This document shows, in pieces, positions 41,925 to 55,000 of a stretch of DNA of 64,000 nt. The stretch is from Mimachlamys varia (taxonomy: Eukaryota > Mollusca > Bivalvia > Pectinida > Pectinidae): assembly GCA_947623455.1 (NCBI GenBank), contig OX392527.1, positions 64,059,115 through 64,123,114 on the forward strand. The letters run 5' to 3'. Position 1 is the stretch's first letter; each line of letters opens with the position of its first letter. The position numbers were made by a program, and so were the translations under genes. The notes beneath the pieces were generated by a model. That model worked only from the letters and a program-made list of their open reading frames with translations. It did not search any database and was not told where the DNA came from.

Positions 41925-42200
41925 GCCCTTGGTTTCCGTGGTCCCCTTGGCTACCGTGCCCCCTTGACTACCGTGGTTCCCTTGGCTACCCTTGTTCCCT
42001 TGGCTACCGTGGTTCCATTGGTTGCCATGGTCCCCTTGGCTACCGTGGTCCTCTTGGTTACCATGGCCACATTGTCTACTGTGGTTCCCTTGGCTACCCT
42101 TGTTCCCTTGGCTACCGTGGTTCCATTGGTTACCGTGGTCCCCTTGGCTACCGTAGTCCTCTTGGATACCGTGGTCCCCTTGGTTGCCATGGTGCCCTGT
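41925..42200 (+). repeat. 18-bp tandem array
   Basis: About 15 units of CCGTGGTTCCCTTGGCTA with many point variants. The period is a multiple of three, so frames stay open on both strands (LGYRGS-type, VAKGTT-type). I treat these as artefacts. Confidence 0.85.
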
Positions 42201-42904
42201 TGGTGTTCTTTGGTTTGTTTATCCCTCTGCGTCTATTTACACCTATGTTGTGCTAGGTTATTGTGATGGAGGAAAGCCAGAGTTCCTGGAGAAAAACCTG
42301 CGACTCAAGAGTTGGAAGGTTAGTGACAGCAGAACGCCAGATATTTTTTTACATGTAACTACTCTGCCACCGCGACAGAGGTAGTTGGTTTGAAGCAGCG
42401 GAACCGCAACGCCTTAAACTATTTGGCCACTGCGGACGGCTGTTTTGTTGAATCCCATGGCAAAGATAAATATTTCTAAGTAAGAGTTGTTTCCCTTATA
42501 AGGGTATTCGTCCATCATTTTGATACCCTGGGAGCCTCATGATAAAATTTTGGATTCACAATCTTAACATGTAATGTAGCCATGATTTTCACCTCGGTGT
42601 TATTTGGCTTTTATTAATATTTGTTCATTTGATCAGAAAATAATATTTCGAAAAATATCATATTCCTTAAGGGCCAAATATACGTAACTTTCGGCAAAAC
42701 TTGAAGCGAAAATCAAGCCAAATAACTTTAGTTAAGATTAGCTGATATCAGCAATATTCAAGATGAATTCTTACGCAGTTACCGGTACAGCAGTAGTTGA
42801 AACTCGGTATTTGTAAACACGCGTCCATTTTGAACCGTCTTCTACTCTTGGTTTGTTGTTGAAGTGGGCCCAACCTGAGTTATTTTCAGTTCTTTGGATT
42901 TTTA

Positions 42905-44505
42905 GGTCATCTGACCAGAAGGGTCAGGATGACCTATAGTCATCGTGCTTCGTGCTTCGTCCGTCGTCGTCCGCCGTGCGCCGTGCGCCGTCAGTAAACT
43001 TTTCATTTCAAAATGCTACTCCTCCTTCATTTCTTAATGGATCACCACCAAATTTGGTGTGAAGCATCATTGGGGGAGGGCGATCAGATTTTATATAAAT
43101 GAGGCTGATCGAACCCCTGGGGCCAGAGGGGTGGAGCCCGAAAAGGGGAACTTTGCTGAATTTTTGCTTTAAATTCCTACTCCTCCTTAATACTTGAATG
43201 GATTACATCCAAATTTGGTGTGAAGCATCATTTGGGGAGGGCGATCAGATTTTATATATATGAGGCTGATCCGACTCCTAGGACCAAAGGGGCGGGGCCC
43301 CAAAAGGGGAACTTTGCTGAGTTTTTGCTTTAAAATCCTCCTCCTCCTTAATGCTTGAATTGATCAGCACCAAATTTAATGTGAAGCATCATTGGGGGAA
43401 GGTGATAAGATTTTATATAAATGCGACTGATCTGGTCCTAGAGGCCAGAGGGGCGGGGCCCCAAATCCTTTCTCAGCTTTACTTCAAATGTAATTGAAGA
43501 AGAACAATCATATTTTACATACAGGAGACTGGTCTTCAGGGCACTGTGAAAGTGGAAAAATATTAATGTTTAAATCCTAATTCCTGTATGTGGAGAATTT
43601 AGCAGAATTTGATATAACACATCAATCCCATTTTGGGAAAGCAATCATCTTAAATAAAGAGACTGACCAACACTATATGGGCCAGATGGGAGATAAAAGG
43701 GGTACTGTACATGTAGTTTGGCCAGTTTGCATGGAGCACTTGTAAGGCCATTATCAGTAATGTGCATTTTGATTTTTCTATACAATGATAAGGTGGTACA
43801 CCTTTGTTAAATTGTAATATCATTAATAAAAAACAAAAGCATGCGTTCATATAATTTTATACAGTACCAAAAGTATTTCAGTATTCAGTACTATTTCAAA
43901 CAATCCTTTTTCTGAGAATATGTGTAATACTCCAAATTCAATGGAAATAAAACGACCTGTCATTCCAACATTGAACTATGATTTTTCCAAATAACAATAA
44001 ATTAAATATTGGCATAGCCTACCAAATATTTTTAAAAATATTTTTCATGTATACTGTACATAAATGAAAACCATGCATAATACTGTATGCACATGTATAT
44101 AATAAGGTTTGTTTTCTAATACATTAAATGAAAATATTGTGACTATATGTATCAAACGAATTATCCCATAAAAATTGCTATAAAACTAAACCTTGCATAT
44201 TTCATTTTGAAACTATTTCATCATAAGAAAAAAAACTTCCAATATTATACATATATATCCAAAATATACATCCCTGGTGAAGTTGCTCAAAATGAAAATA
44301 TAATTCAAAGTGAAAGAAATTGTAAGTATATTTCTTATCAGCAACAGATGATTATCATAAATAAATTTCGTAACCGACTCTAGATCTGAACAGATTGTTT
44401 ATGACAATGATGCTGGTTTGAACACTTTTGAACTAAGGGGTGTGTCCCTGCTATAAGTGTTTGCAATTGTCAGATGACCGTTTAGGCCCATGGGCCTCTT
44501 GTTCT
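42905..44505 (+). mobile_element. GGGCCTCTTGTT element, long copy
   Basis: The left end is GTCATCTGACCAGAAGGGTC followed by AGGATGACCTATAG and a CCGTCG-rich stretch. Three internal units carry CACCAAATTTGGTGTGAAGC-type sequence (43050, 43207, 43370). The right end is CAGATGACCGTTTAGGCCC then ATGGGCCTCTTGTT. Confidence 0.8.
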
Positions 44506-45224
44506 GTCAAGAGTTTCTTGTTAGTTACCGCTCAGGTTTACTTCGTTTTAGTCTTATTTTTGCATGGTTATTAACTGGATTTTTTGTCAGAATTTTTCAG
44601 AATCACGAACAACTTCCTGAAGTTACGTATATTGGGCCTTTAAATTAGGAAGCATCGCAAGATATATGTGATGTACCATTTATGTTCTCCATGTTTATTG
44701 AAAAAAAGAACTTTAATAATATCCCATAACAGTGATTTGGGCAGTAGTGATATAATAGGAACCGAATATGAGAGATTGTGGTTTTTTGGAATCGGAAAGG
44801 TATTTCACTTCTTATAACTAAGATTTGGACGACAGTTCTTGTTTAATTTATGTACATTGGTTACATCTGTATAAATCGCTTATTGGGACGTCCTATATCC
44901 TCGCCTCCACTGCTATCTAATCTTCAATATACTTATTATGAATGAATATATGCTTGCTCACACATATATATGTTTATCAGATAACATTCTATTGGCATCG
45001 TATCGACGAGGGACCACAATCACACAGACCGCATCACATTTCTTGGCAAAGTGAGTCTAATCTAAGATTTAAGAACAAAAATTGTAACAAATTGTCTTGT
45101 CAAGGGCCTATATACATGTAGGTCCATCTGGCTGCAGATTTGTTCGATTTTTTTTCACAAAGCAAAAATGTTTCTTCTTGGCAAATTCTATACAGCACAA
45201 AAACGCATATAACATAGTGCTGTC

Positions 45225-45860
45225 TCGTGTCCAAGCCGTTTTGAGGGAGGCGCTAGGGTTGGGAGCCAGGCTGAGATCGGCGGCGAGTGGCGGGAGACTG
45301 GGGTGGTGTTGTATACGTAGCTGGGCCTTGTAGCCGTTCCGATACAGTGTAGTGTGCTCGCACATTACAGCACGGGGATTTTCTTGATCGATATTATCGA
45401 TTTTTCACTAACAGTACACATGATTTATTCAGTATTTTTGTCGGTTGTAATTAAATCCTACACAATGGTCTTCCATTGACCAAAGCGGTTTCGGGATACA
45501 TAATACTGTGGAAAGTTTGGCGGGGTCCATTTCCGGGAGAGAGAAAAAAAACTGTCCCTCCCCGTCCGACCAGTGAGCGAGCGCTTGGCGTTCTGGAGTG
45601 TGCATTTCCTGTTTAGGGCTACATGTATGTGAGATGTGGAGGCTGCAGCAGTCGGCCTTCAGTCGAGACGAGCAGACGACAGGTTGTGTGAAAGACTTCG
45701 CCTTGTGTTCTCCAACGACTTATATCTAACAGTTTTCTTGGAAAGATCATGGGGAAATATCACTGTTATATTACAATCATGAAAGACATTTGATAAAGTG
45801 TGTATTGCATGAAAGCAGAGCAAATGGATTTTACCGGCGCATTGTGGCAGACATAGGGGT
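45225..45860 (+). promoter_or_regulatory. candidate promoter and non-coding first exon of a downstream gene
   Basis: A locally GC- and CpG-rich block (45230-45345, GGAGGCGCTAGGG, GATCGGCGGCGAGTGGCGGG) is followed by unique sequence, more CpG-rich DNA at 45520-45620 and a possible donor ATAGGG|GTACGTAT at about 45857-45866. The only ATGs near the donor hit an in-frame TAG within 16 codons, so the exon would be untranslated. No coding exon follows within the window. Inference only. Confidence 0.3.
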
Positions 45861-46264
45861 ACGTATATATATATATATGTTTTATATGCCTATATTGAAT
45901 GATTAAAACGGGGTTCATTTCATCACAGGTGTCTAATTGATTGTGTTCTGGTGCATTATGTGTCCTCGGTTCAACCCTAGATACTCAAGGGATTCACTAA
46001 ATCATACTGATAACAAGCTATCTCGTCGCAGTCATATTGGCTGTCTCAGTTTTCGTCTCCTATACTAACAGAAAGATACAGATGCCGGATAGACACATGT
46101 CTCAGTTTAATTCTTGAAAGTCACCGAGGGATAACAAGCCCCCATCTACCGCAGTGATAACCGGCCAGAGACAAGTCTTCGTTTTCTCTTCCGTTGTATC
46201 AAGGGTAACAAACCCTCATCTTCAAAGCCCTCATCCCGGAATAGGATAACACACCTTCTTCTGA

Positions 46265-48250
46265 CACAGAGATATGTCTCTGGTTTATCTGTCACACAGA
46301 GATATATCTCTGGTTTATCTGTCTCACAGTGATATATCTCTGGTTTATCTGTCTCACAGTGATATATCTCTGGTTTATCTGTCACACAGTGATATATCTC
46401 TGGTTTATCTGTCACACAGTGATATATCTCTGGTTTATCTGTCACACAGAGATATGTCTCTGGTTTATCTGTCACACAGTGATATATCTCTGGTTTATCT
46501 ATCACACAGAGATATATCTCTGGTTTATCTGTCACAGTGATATATCTCTGGTTTATCTGACACACAGTGATATATCTCTGGTTTATCTGTCACACAGTGA
46601 TATATCTCTGGTTTATCTGTCACACAGAGATATATCTCTGGTTTATCTGTCACACAGGGATATATCTCTTGTTTATCTATCACACAGAGATATATCTCTG
46701 GTTTATCTATCACACAGGGATATATCTCTGTTTTATCTGTCACAGTGATATATCTCTGGTTTATCTGTCACACAGAGATATATATCTGGTTTATCTGTCA
46801 CACAGTGATATATCTCTGGTTTATCTGTCACACAGAGATATGTCTCTGGTTTATCTGTCACACAGAGATATCTCTCTGGTTTATCTGTCACACAGAGATA
46901 ATATATCTCTGGTTTATCTAACACAGTGATATATCTCTGGTTTATCTGTCACACAGTGATATGTCTCTGGTTCATCTATCACACAGAGATATATCTCTGG
47001 TTTATCTGTCACACAGTGATATATCTCTGGCTTATCTGTCACACTGAGATATATCTCTGGTTTATCTGTCACACAGTGATATATCTCTGGTTTATCTGTC
47101 ACACAGTGATATATCTCTGGTTTATCTGCCAAACAGTGATGTATCTCTGGTTTATCTGTCACACAGTGATATATCTCTGGTTTATCTGTCACACAGTGAT
47201 ATTTCTCTGGTTTATCTGTCACACAGTGATATATCTCTGGTTTATCTGTCACAGTGATATATCTCTGGTTTATCTGTCACACAGTGATATATCTCTGGTT
47301 TATCTGTCACACAGTGATATATCTCTGGTTTATCTGTCACACAGAGATATATCTCTGGTTTATCTGTCACACAGAGATATATCTCTGGTTTATCTGTCAC
47401 ACAGAGATATATCTCTGGTTTATCTGTCACACAGTGATATATCTCTGGTTTATCTGTCACACAGTGATATATCTCTGGTTTATCTGTCACACAGTGATAT
47501 ATCTCTGGTTTATCTGTCACACAGTGATATCTCTCTGGTTTATCTGTCACACAGTGATATATCTCTGGTTTATCTGTCACACAGAGATATATCTCTGGTT
47601 TATCTGTCACACAGTGATATATCTCTGGTTTATCTGTCACACAGTGATCTATATCTGGTTTATCTGTCACACAGTGATCTATCTCTGGTTTATCTTTCAC
47701 ACAGTGATATATCTCTGGTTTATCTGTCACACAGTGATATATCTCTGGTTTATCTGTCACACAGTGATATATCTCTGGTTTATCTGTCACACAGTGATAT
47801 ATCTCTGGTTTATCTGTCACAGTGATATTTCTCTGGTTTATCTGTAACACAGTGATATATCTCTGGTTTATCTGTCACACAGTGATATATCTCTGGTTTA
47901 TCTGTCACACAGAGATATATATCTGGTTTATCTGTCACACAGAGATATATCTCTGGTTTATCTGTCACACAGAGATATATATCTGGTTTATCTGTCACAC
48001 AGTGATATATCTCTGGTTTATCTGTCACACAGTGATATATATCTGGTTTATCTGTCACACAGTGATATATCTCTGGTTTATCTGTCACAAAGTGATATAT
48101 CTCTGGTTTATCTGTCACACAGAGATATATCTCTGGTTTATCTGTCACACAGTGATATATCTCTGGTTTATCTGCCACACAGAGATATATCTCTGGTTTA
48201 TCTGTCACACAGAGATATATATCTCTGGTTTATCTGTCACACAGAGATAA
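46265..48250 (+). repeat. 2-kb array of 30-bp units
   Basis: About 66 units of CAGTGATATATCTCTGG followed by TTTATCTGTCACA. Two main variants alternate irregularly: CAGAGATATATCTCTG, a perfect 16-bp palindrome, and CAGTGATATATCTCTG, which has one mismatched pair. A few units are short by 4 bp. Because 30 is a multiple of three, long frames stay open on both strands (HTVIYLWFIC, TDKPEIYHCV, SHSDISLVYL types). No initiating context supports them as genes. Confidence 0.95.
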
Positions 48251-48454
48251 CAAGCCCTCTTCTGACAAATTGAATGTGATATATGTTATACCATGATATC
48301 CAAAAATCATTTTTTTGAAAACTTGAAAAAAATGGGAAGGAATAATTGAGATTTTGAAATATTCTATCAGATGACCATTGAAGATTTATAATTTGATAAT
48401 ATCAAAAGAAAAGTAGAGGTTAAAGGGCATTTTCTTAACATGTGTTGGTGAGGG

Positions 48455-48878
48455 AAAATGCATTTGTCAGCAAAAACATGATATTAACAGAAATGTGACA
48501 TTAAGAAACATGTTTTTCCACTAAATCTAGTGCATTTCCAATCTCCATAACTAAAAGTAAGCTATTCAATGTGCATATGAAGATGTTTCAATCTATACAT
48601 AAGATCATTTCATTAAAAAAACTTTTGTTTTGTTATTTTTTACTTTCTATGTTATACATTGTATTTTATACAAGTTGTATCTGAAATCATTATTTTCTAG
48701 ATATTTTATGTGATTGGTTAAAATAAACATGATATTAAAAGGAATTCACCTCAAAATACATGATATTAACTAAATAAAATTACATTTTATATAGAGGGAA
48801 GATGGTGTTTGGGAAAAACTTGATATAATTAAAGAGGAATGTGATATTAAAAGGAGTGATATTAAGTGGAATCCACTG
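48455..48878 (-). mobile_element. pogo/Tigger-like MITE, copy 3, inverted
   Basis: Matches the reverse complement of 22059-22527 and 33444-33896. The right end GAATCCACTG is followed by TA. The left end (reading CATTTGTCAGCAAAAACATG) lacks about 25 bp of the terminal repeat. Confidence 0.8.
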
Positions 48879-48879
48879 T

Positions 48880-49555
48880 ATTACTTTATATAGGTAATAA
48901 CAATCTGTTATACTATTGATGATGGTATATAAATGAAAATGATTGACTCATTTGAACTACTGGAAATATCTGATTTCAAATAAATTGTGTTCTGATGTCC
49001 TGATTCCCTTATTTGGACATCTGGGAATTAAAGCCAGCGGATAATGGCATTATGCCCTTATTTGGACGTCTGGGAATTAAGCAAACATTTGCCACATTTA
49101 TTGTGCTGTTATATTATACAGTCATTAACAGACATTAGGGAGTGAAGGTCCATCATTTAGTCATGTACGATATTGATCCCCTAGGACTGTATACAAACAC
49201 TGAAACAGACGTATATATTATATGCAATGTTTGTTTTTCACGTTGATAGACTGATCAAATGCCACTGGCTATATGGATAGGGATGGGCGTGTACACCACT
49301 TGTTTAACAACATCTGTCGTATTTTCTGTTGTTCCGATGGCCCTTGTGCAGGCTCGGAAAAAGTAATAGAACTACTGCATCTCAACTACCATGTTGTAAG
49401 AGGTGAACAAGTTTCGACCTTCAGCAGATTGTATCAGGCGTTCAATTGTTTGTGTACTTTCTGCAAAAATTATATTTACCGTATTCGACCAAATAAACAC
49501 AAAAAGGGTGCGCTTACAAACCATGTACAGAAAGGGAAAAGTTTTTTTTTTAATT
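48880..49555. other. no gene recognised
   Basis: Has a local duplication of CCCTTATTTGGACRTCTGGG (about 49005 and 49050). Overlapping frames at 49273-49708 run into a SINE and are not supported as genes. Confidence 0.4.
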
Positions 49556-49559
49556 TTTG

Positions 49560-49805
49560 GATGGTTGGGTGGTGCATTGGATAGCACACTTGGGCCTTTC
49601 ACCAAGGCGGACGTGGTTCGATTCCCCGACCAGATGTCAAATGTATTGGGTCACCTCAGCCTGACTTTGTTGGTTTTCTTCCTGTACTCCAGTTTCCTCC
49701 AACAATAAGACCACTATTGTGCTAACATATGTCCGTGCCAACAAGAATGATTAAATATAAGTTGGATAACTTGTTTCATAATTGTTGTGAAATAAATAAA
49801 GTTTA
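49560..49805 (+). mobile_element. tRNA-derived SINE, family D
   Basis: Head GGGTGGTGCATTGGATAGCA, B box GTGGTTCGATTCCCCGACC, body TTTCTTCCTGTACTCCAGT, tail with AATAAATAAAGTTTATA. Fuller than the copy at 13984-14135. Confidence 0.8.
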
Positions 49806-49809
49806 TATA

Positions 49810-51945
49810 TTATAAATCTTAAAAATTAAGTTTTTTAATTTCTCTAGAAATCTTAGGTCAAAACACTAAAGATTGAATTGCCAGACCAGCTGTAAAGTAA
49901 GGGAGTATTTTCATAGAAGATTTTGATTAATGCACCCATGAAAAAAGATGAGGTTGCAGGTAAAGGGGCTGTAGCCTGGGTTTCCTCTGGATCTCAGTGA
50001 CACCTGACACTTACACATTTTGACAGATAGATATCTGGTGTTGGGGGCCATGCTAAACCTGGAATTATCAGACACCAGAGATTTGAGGTACTGACAACAA
50101 AAAGCAACTATGACACATCACATACTTCACATACATCGATAAATGGATTTTCTATCAATCCAAACTTGCTGTTATTATCACCAGCATCTGCTAAATTCTG
50201 TGAGTAGAGCCCTCCATTTTTAGTTGTTCAAAATGTCTAACCTGAGCTAATGCCATTTTGCTAGCTTGTATTAAAATAGCTAGGACACAGGTCATCGACG
50301 GATGAGACTCTAATCTCTTATCGTTTGACTCAAAAATTATTCTGAAGTACATGTTAATGATATACATTCACAACATGACTTCCATTGTGTAAATCTAACC
50401 AGCCTAGCATAGTACTGTACATAATGTTTCTATCATTTTATGAAAATGCCTTGGTAATTATACACATGTTGATCCAAATTTGTTTTAATTTTTGAATGTC
50501 CGCAGATATTTTGGAGGCCTGAGTCCAGACAAGGCTTAATTATTACAGAAACTGAGTACAGCGGAACCCTAAATACATACGTAAAATGTAACATCATTGT
50601 ATTTGGGAGTTAAATAGCGATATTTTCAAATGTCAGACTACGTATATATGCATGAATCATTCAAAATCAATACACTTGTCCCAATAGTACTATAGAGGGG
50701 CATGTATTCTAAGAATAGATTCACCAATATAAATCGTGTCGAGTTTATAACAAAACTGATATTGTAACTAGAGTTCGGTTAAAACAAGTTAATTTTCAAA
50801 ATCTTTTTGATGTAAAACAACTAATAAAACAACCAGAAGACCAAAACCACATAAGATCAGGTTGCAATGTTGAAGTTAAATTTTGTGTTTTTGGGATGAA
50901 GCTGTCTATGACCATGGTGTCTATAACATTGGCAAAGCAAATCTATTTTAAAAGTGGATGCTTTTCATTGAGGTCCAGGGGCCAAAGACCAGGTTTGGGG
51001 GATGGGGGGGGGGGGGAATGAAACCCCCCTTATGGTATTGGTTCTTAAATGATCAAAAATAATCTTAAACAATGATATAACCAGTGAACGGTTAAAATTT
51101 TACGGAAGTCTGCAAGATTGTCCGTAGTTTTCTCATGCCCCGATCATGATCAGTTATATATATATAGTAACTGCTTCATTCTATAAGTGATACACAAATT
51201 AAGGTGAATCAAAACCAATAAAAAATGGAGAAAAGATATATGTGGATGGAGTTAGAGAGTTGTTTTATCATTTATCAAATAGAGCCGTCTTGTTCAATCA
51301 AGAGTCAAATAGAAGACACTAACACAAAAATTAAATTGACAGAATATTTAATTGCTACTGTTATTTTAGCCGTAAATACAATTGATAGAAAATCCAATTG
51401 CTAATGTTATTTCGGTCAATACTTTAGATTCTACCAGGTCGGTATAACACCAAGGTCCTTAATTTTTATATTAGATGTGAAACTTGTTTGCAAAAGACTT
51501 AAATTGCATTATATCTGTCTTGATAAAGAGTGAAATTTACAGTTGTATGCATCGGTACTATAACGTCACAATGATTATGACATCACAAATGCGATATTGA
51601 CTTGGTGCTTGTAAAAATAGAAACATCAGGTCGATATCACAAAATATGGACCTCCATGTGACCATATTTAAGCCAATGAGAATTGAGGAAAGTCGGACCA
51701 CATCTGTTATATATAAATACATACCAGTTGTACGAGCTAGCTTGCTCCAGTCGTAGCTGACACTGGATGAAATGGTCAAATCATAACTGACTTATGTCTG
51801 TTAGGTCAGCGTGAACACGCATTATGACGATGTCTGCGGTTGCTGTATTGGAACAGCAGGGCAATGTCTGGAGATTGTATCGCCATTATCACAGTATATC
51901 ATATGGTCAATATATGTGATTCTACCTGGTCGGTATAACACCATA
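49810..51945. other. no gene recognised
   Basis: AT-rich. A G-run lies at 51005-51016. TCTACCAGGTCGGTATAACACC at 51432 recurs in similar form at 51922, a short duplication. No coding exon. Confidence 0.4.
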
Positions 51946-51949
51946 TTGA

Positions 51950-52045
51950 CCTCGGTGGCTGAGTGGTTAAGGTGTGCCACATTCTACCACTAACCCTCCA
52001 TCTCTGGTCCCATGTAGGGCAGTTGCCAGGTACTGACCGTAGGTA
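51950..52045 (+). mobile_element. tRNA-derived SINE, family C, truncated
   Basis: Head TCGGTGGCTGAGTGGTTAAG then GTGCCACATTCTACCAC, body start GGCAGTTGCCAGGTACTGAC, truncated after ACCGTAGGT. Confidence 0.75.
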
Positions 52046-52049
52046 AAAA

Positions 52050-55000
52050 AATAAACTAAACCAAATATTGATCTCATCATAATATTCAGACCATGAACAA
52101 GTATTGGAGATTGTTATCTGCGATGTTTTGCTATGACTCGATCCAAGTATGAGGGAGATTGTGGTGATGCATCCAAAAAACATTACTGATTCAGGTAATA
52201 TTTAAGAATCAGTTGAAATTTCATGGTCGATCATCATTCGGTATTAACCGATGAATGAATGATTATCAAAAATGACTGGAAATGAATTAGAAAAATGTAT
52301 ATGAATTTAACAAATATGTGATGCATAAGTTTTTATAAATTACTAATTTTTTATTATTATTTATAGTAATGTGCTTACATGCAGTATAGAAGGCTTTAGC
52401 AAAATAAATGAAAAATATTGTGTCATTTGAAGATCATCTTAAAAGTATGCTAGGGGAGATAAGTCCACAGAACCGAATAGAGTTGATAATGTATAAATTT
52501 CAATACCACTATGTTTGCTCATCATTATTTCTCTCATCAGTCATTGACCATTGAATAATCTCAGGACTGGAAAGAGAAAAAATTCAGAAACTTATTCCCA
52601 AAAATTGGTAAAACATATCTGATAATTTTAATTTTAGGTAACTATTGACAAAAATGTTATTTGAAAGTGAGGTATGTGTTATTTTAGTAAAAAAAATGTA
52701 ACATTATTTTTGTTTAATATATTCAAGTCTTTTCCAAATCTTAAAAAGTCTCTTGAAAATTATATGTCATGTTTTACTCTATAATCATATTTATGTGTCC
52801 AGTTCCTGTGGTTTTTAAGTCATAATTTTCCATGTTAAATTTGGATGGAAAAATAACATATTTGTTTTGTGGAAGAGTTTTTTGGTTCAGAAGATTGTAT
52901 CTATAGACAAATCATTGAGAAACATTAATCAAAGAAAGTTTTTTCATAGGTTGCATGTAATTTGCCCATCGATACTCTGTCCCTGAAAAATGGAGATCGC
53001 TTAATTATTAGGTAAAAGACGGTAATGCCGGACGAGTAATTTGCCCACAATATCTTTCAATTGCAGTTTAGCAACCAGAAATACATATTTCATTACTTTA
53101 TTTCAAGCTTGATCTGCTCATGCTGCTTTGAATCAGAGATTTATATATACGCTGTATGTGCTGACCCCCGGGCTTATCTGAGGATAAATATGGTAACTCC
53201 TGATTGGTATAGGTCTACAGCTTCACGACTTGTCACCTTCTGTTTAACCAACAGCGCTTTGGCATTCAATATAACACAAAGTAGTGTTACTCTTTATACA
53301 CTGCCTTTCCTTAGCCTCTTGTCTGAAAGATCAAAGTGCCCCAACTGTAGGCTGCCTTCTGGTTAAACCGAGATCAATGTGTATACTAGACAGTTAGATT
53401 TCCATGGAAAGGTCAGAGAAGCAGGCTAGGAAATATATCAAGTGTAATAGATCCATCACCCTGACAATGAGTTTATATATACAGAAACTTTCTTAGCTGA
53501 GGCTTAGAGACATTTAAATTTCCAGGTTTAAATACAGTAGAAAGAATATAAAATTATACAGAACTAGTTTAATTTTACTTATACATTCATAAATTAAAGG
53601 AGTTTAATGCAAGCACCTGACCCTTCTGCTTTTACATTTGTTTAGAAATTTTGTATTCCCAACTTTTGGCCTCTAACATCATTTACAAGTCCCAGAGGGA
53701 CGAAACAGCTGTATGTTGCAGTTTAATTCATTTTTTCAGAATACTGTATTCTATTACTGAATTTAAAATGTGCAGAATATGTGTGTGTTACATCATCTTT
53801 GTTCACTTTGCACAGGTGATCGGTTTGTAGCGTAGCTTAAGGATCTAAAGTTAAAGAGGGAAATGACACGGGACGAAACATTAACACTGGAATAGACCGG
53901 GGACAGTTTAGACAAGTTAAACTTCACAAAGTTTATTAAAATAAATGACCTTGGTCCAATTTCAAAGTCACAGGAATAAACTTTTTCTCAATTACCAAAG
54001 AAAGGCCCAGGGTTACTTATATTACATTTAAGTAATATACTGGGATGAAAGTAAAACTAACAACTTCACAGGTCACATGGGTCAAATTTATAGAAACGAA
54101 TTTTGAATTGATAGTTCAAGGAAAACATACTATCAATTGCAATTGATATCAGAAGTATTTTCATCTTATTATCAATTGACTAATTAGCACACCACAACAG
54201 CATTTTATAGTCTTTTTAATCATCCATTCAATATGCCCAGGAAAAATCATAGTTCAAACAAAGTATATTTGTTATGAAAAAGAGTTGGTAATATCATATG
54301 TTTTGGCTCTTGATTGATCTAAGACATGTCTGAGGATCGCTGAAATCAGGTGAACTTTTATAGGTTCTTGATTGTAGTAATTACATGATAGATACAGATA
54401 CTGTTTGATGGAGTATATGATATAGTATAATGAAGGAAAGATGTGGCCGTGCTCCCCACTTCTTTGGTATCTATACATTCCCCAATACCGGAAAACCGGC
54501 AGAACAAATATGTTTCAAGTTTGTCGGAGAGGAAATGAAGACAGTGTAAGTTTTCTTAGAATGGATTGCACATGACACAATTTAATGGAAGATTCTTGAA
54601 TAACCCTAGCGGCCATGTTGAATTGATTTGTTGTCATCAGAATAATGGATCTTTTCGGGATTGGCACCTCGGAATGTTTCTTGAAGGCAACTTTTTCCGA
54701 TGATGCATTTGGTTGATTGCATGCATGTATATCCATCATTATATAATCAGGAACTTTGTTTCCTGCCTACATAAATGGTACCTACTACTGGTATCATTCA
54801 CCCAATCAAACAGGGGGAAACAACTCCATATTTAGAAAAATGTAAGTCATGTGATCAATAACCTACGGTATTCTCCTTCGTTTACAGTAGGTATCAATAT
54901 AAGTTAGAGTAAGTATTATTTTGTGGCAATTAATTCACAAAATTGCCAAGAAATTCCATTTAAAGTCATCTGCAGTGGTGTAAAGTTATGTTTTTAAATG

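Noticed and set aside
46146..48250. Long open frames on both strands (up to 299 codons) with periodic peptides
   Set aside because: They are translations of a 30-bp tandem repeat, whose length keeps all frames in phase. Several strands and frames are open at once, with no independent evidence for a start.
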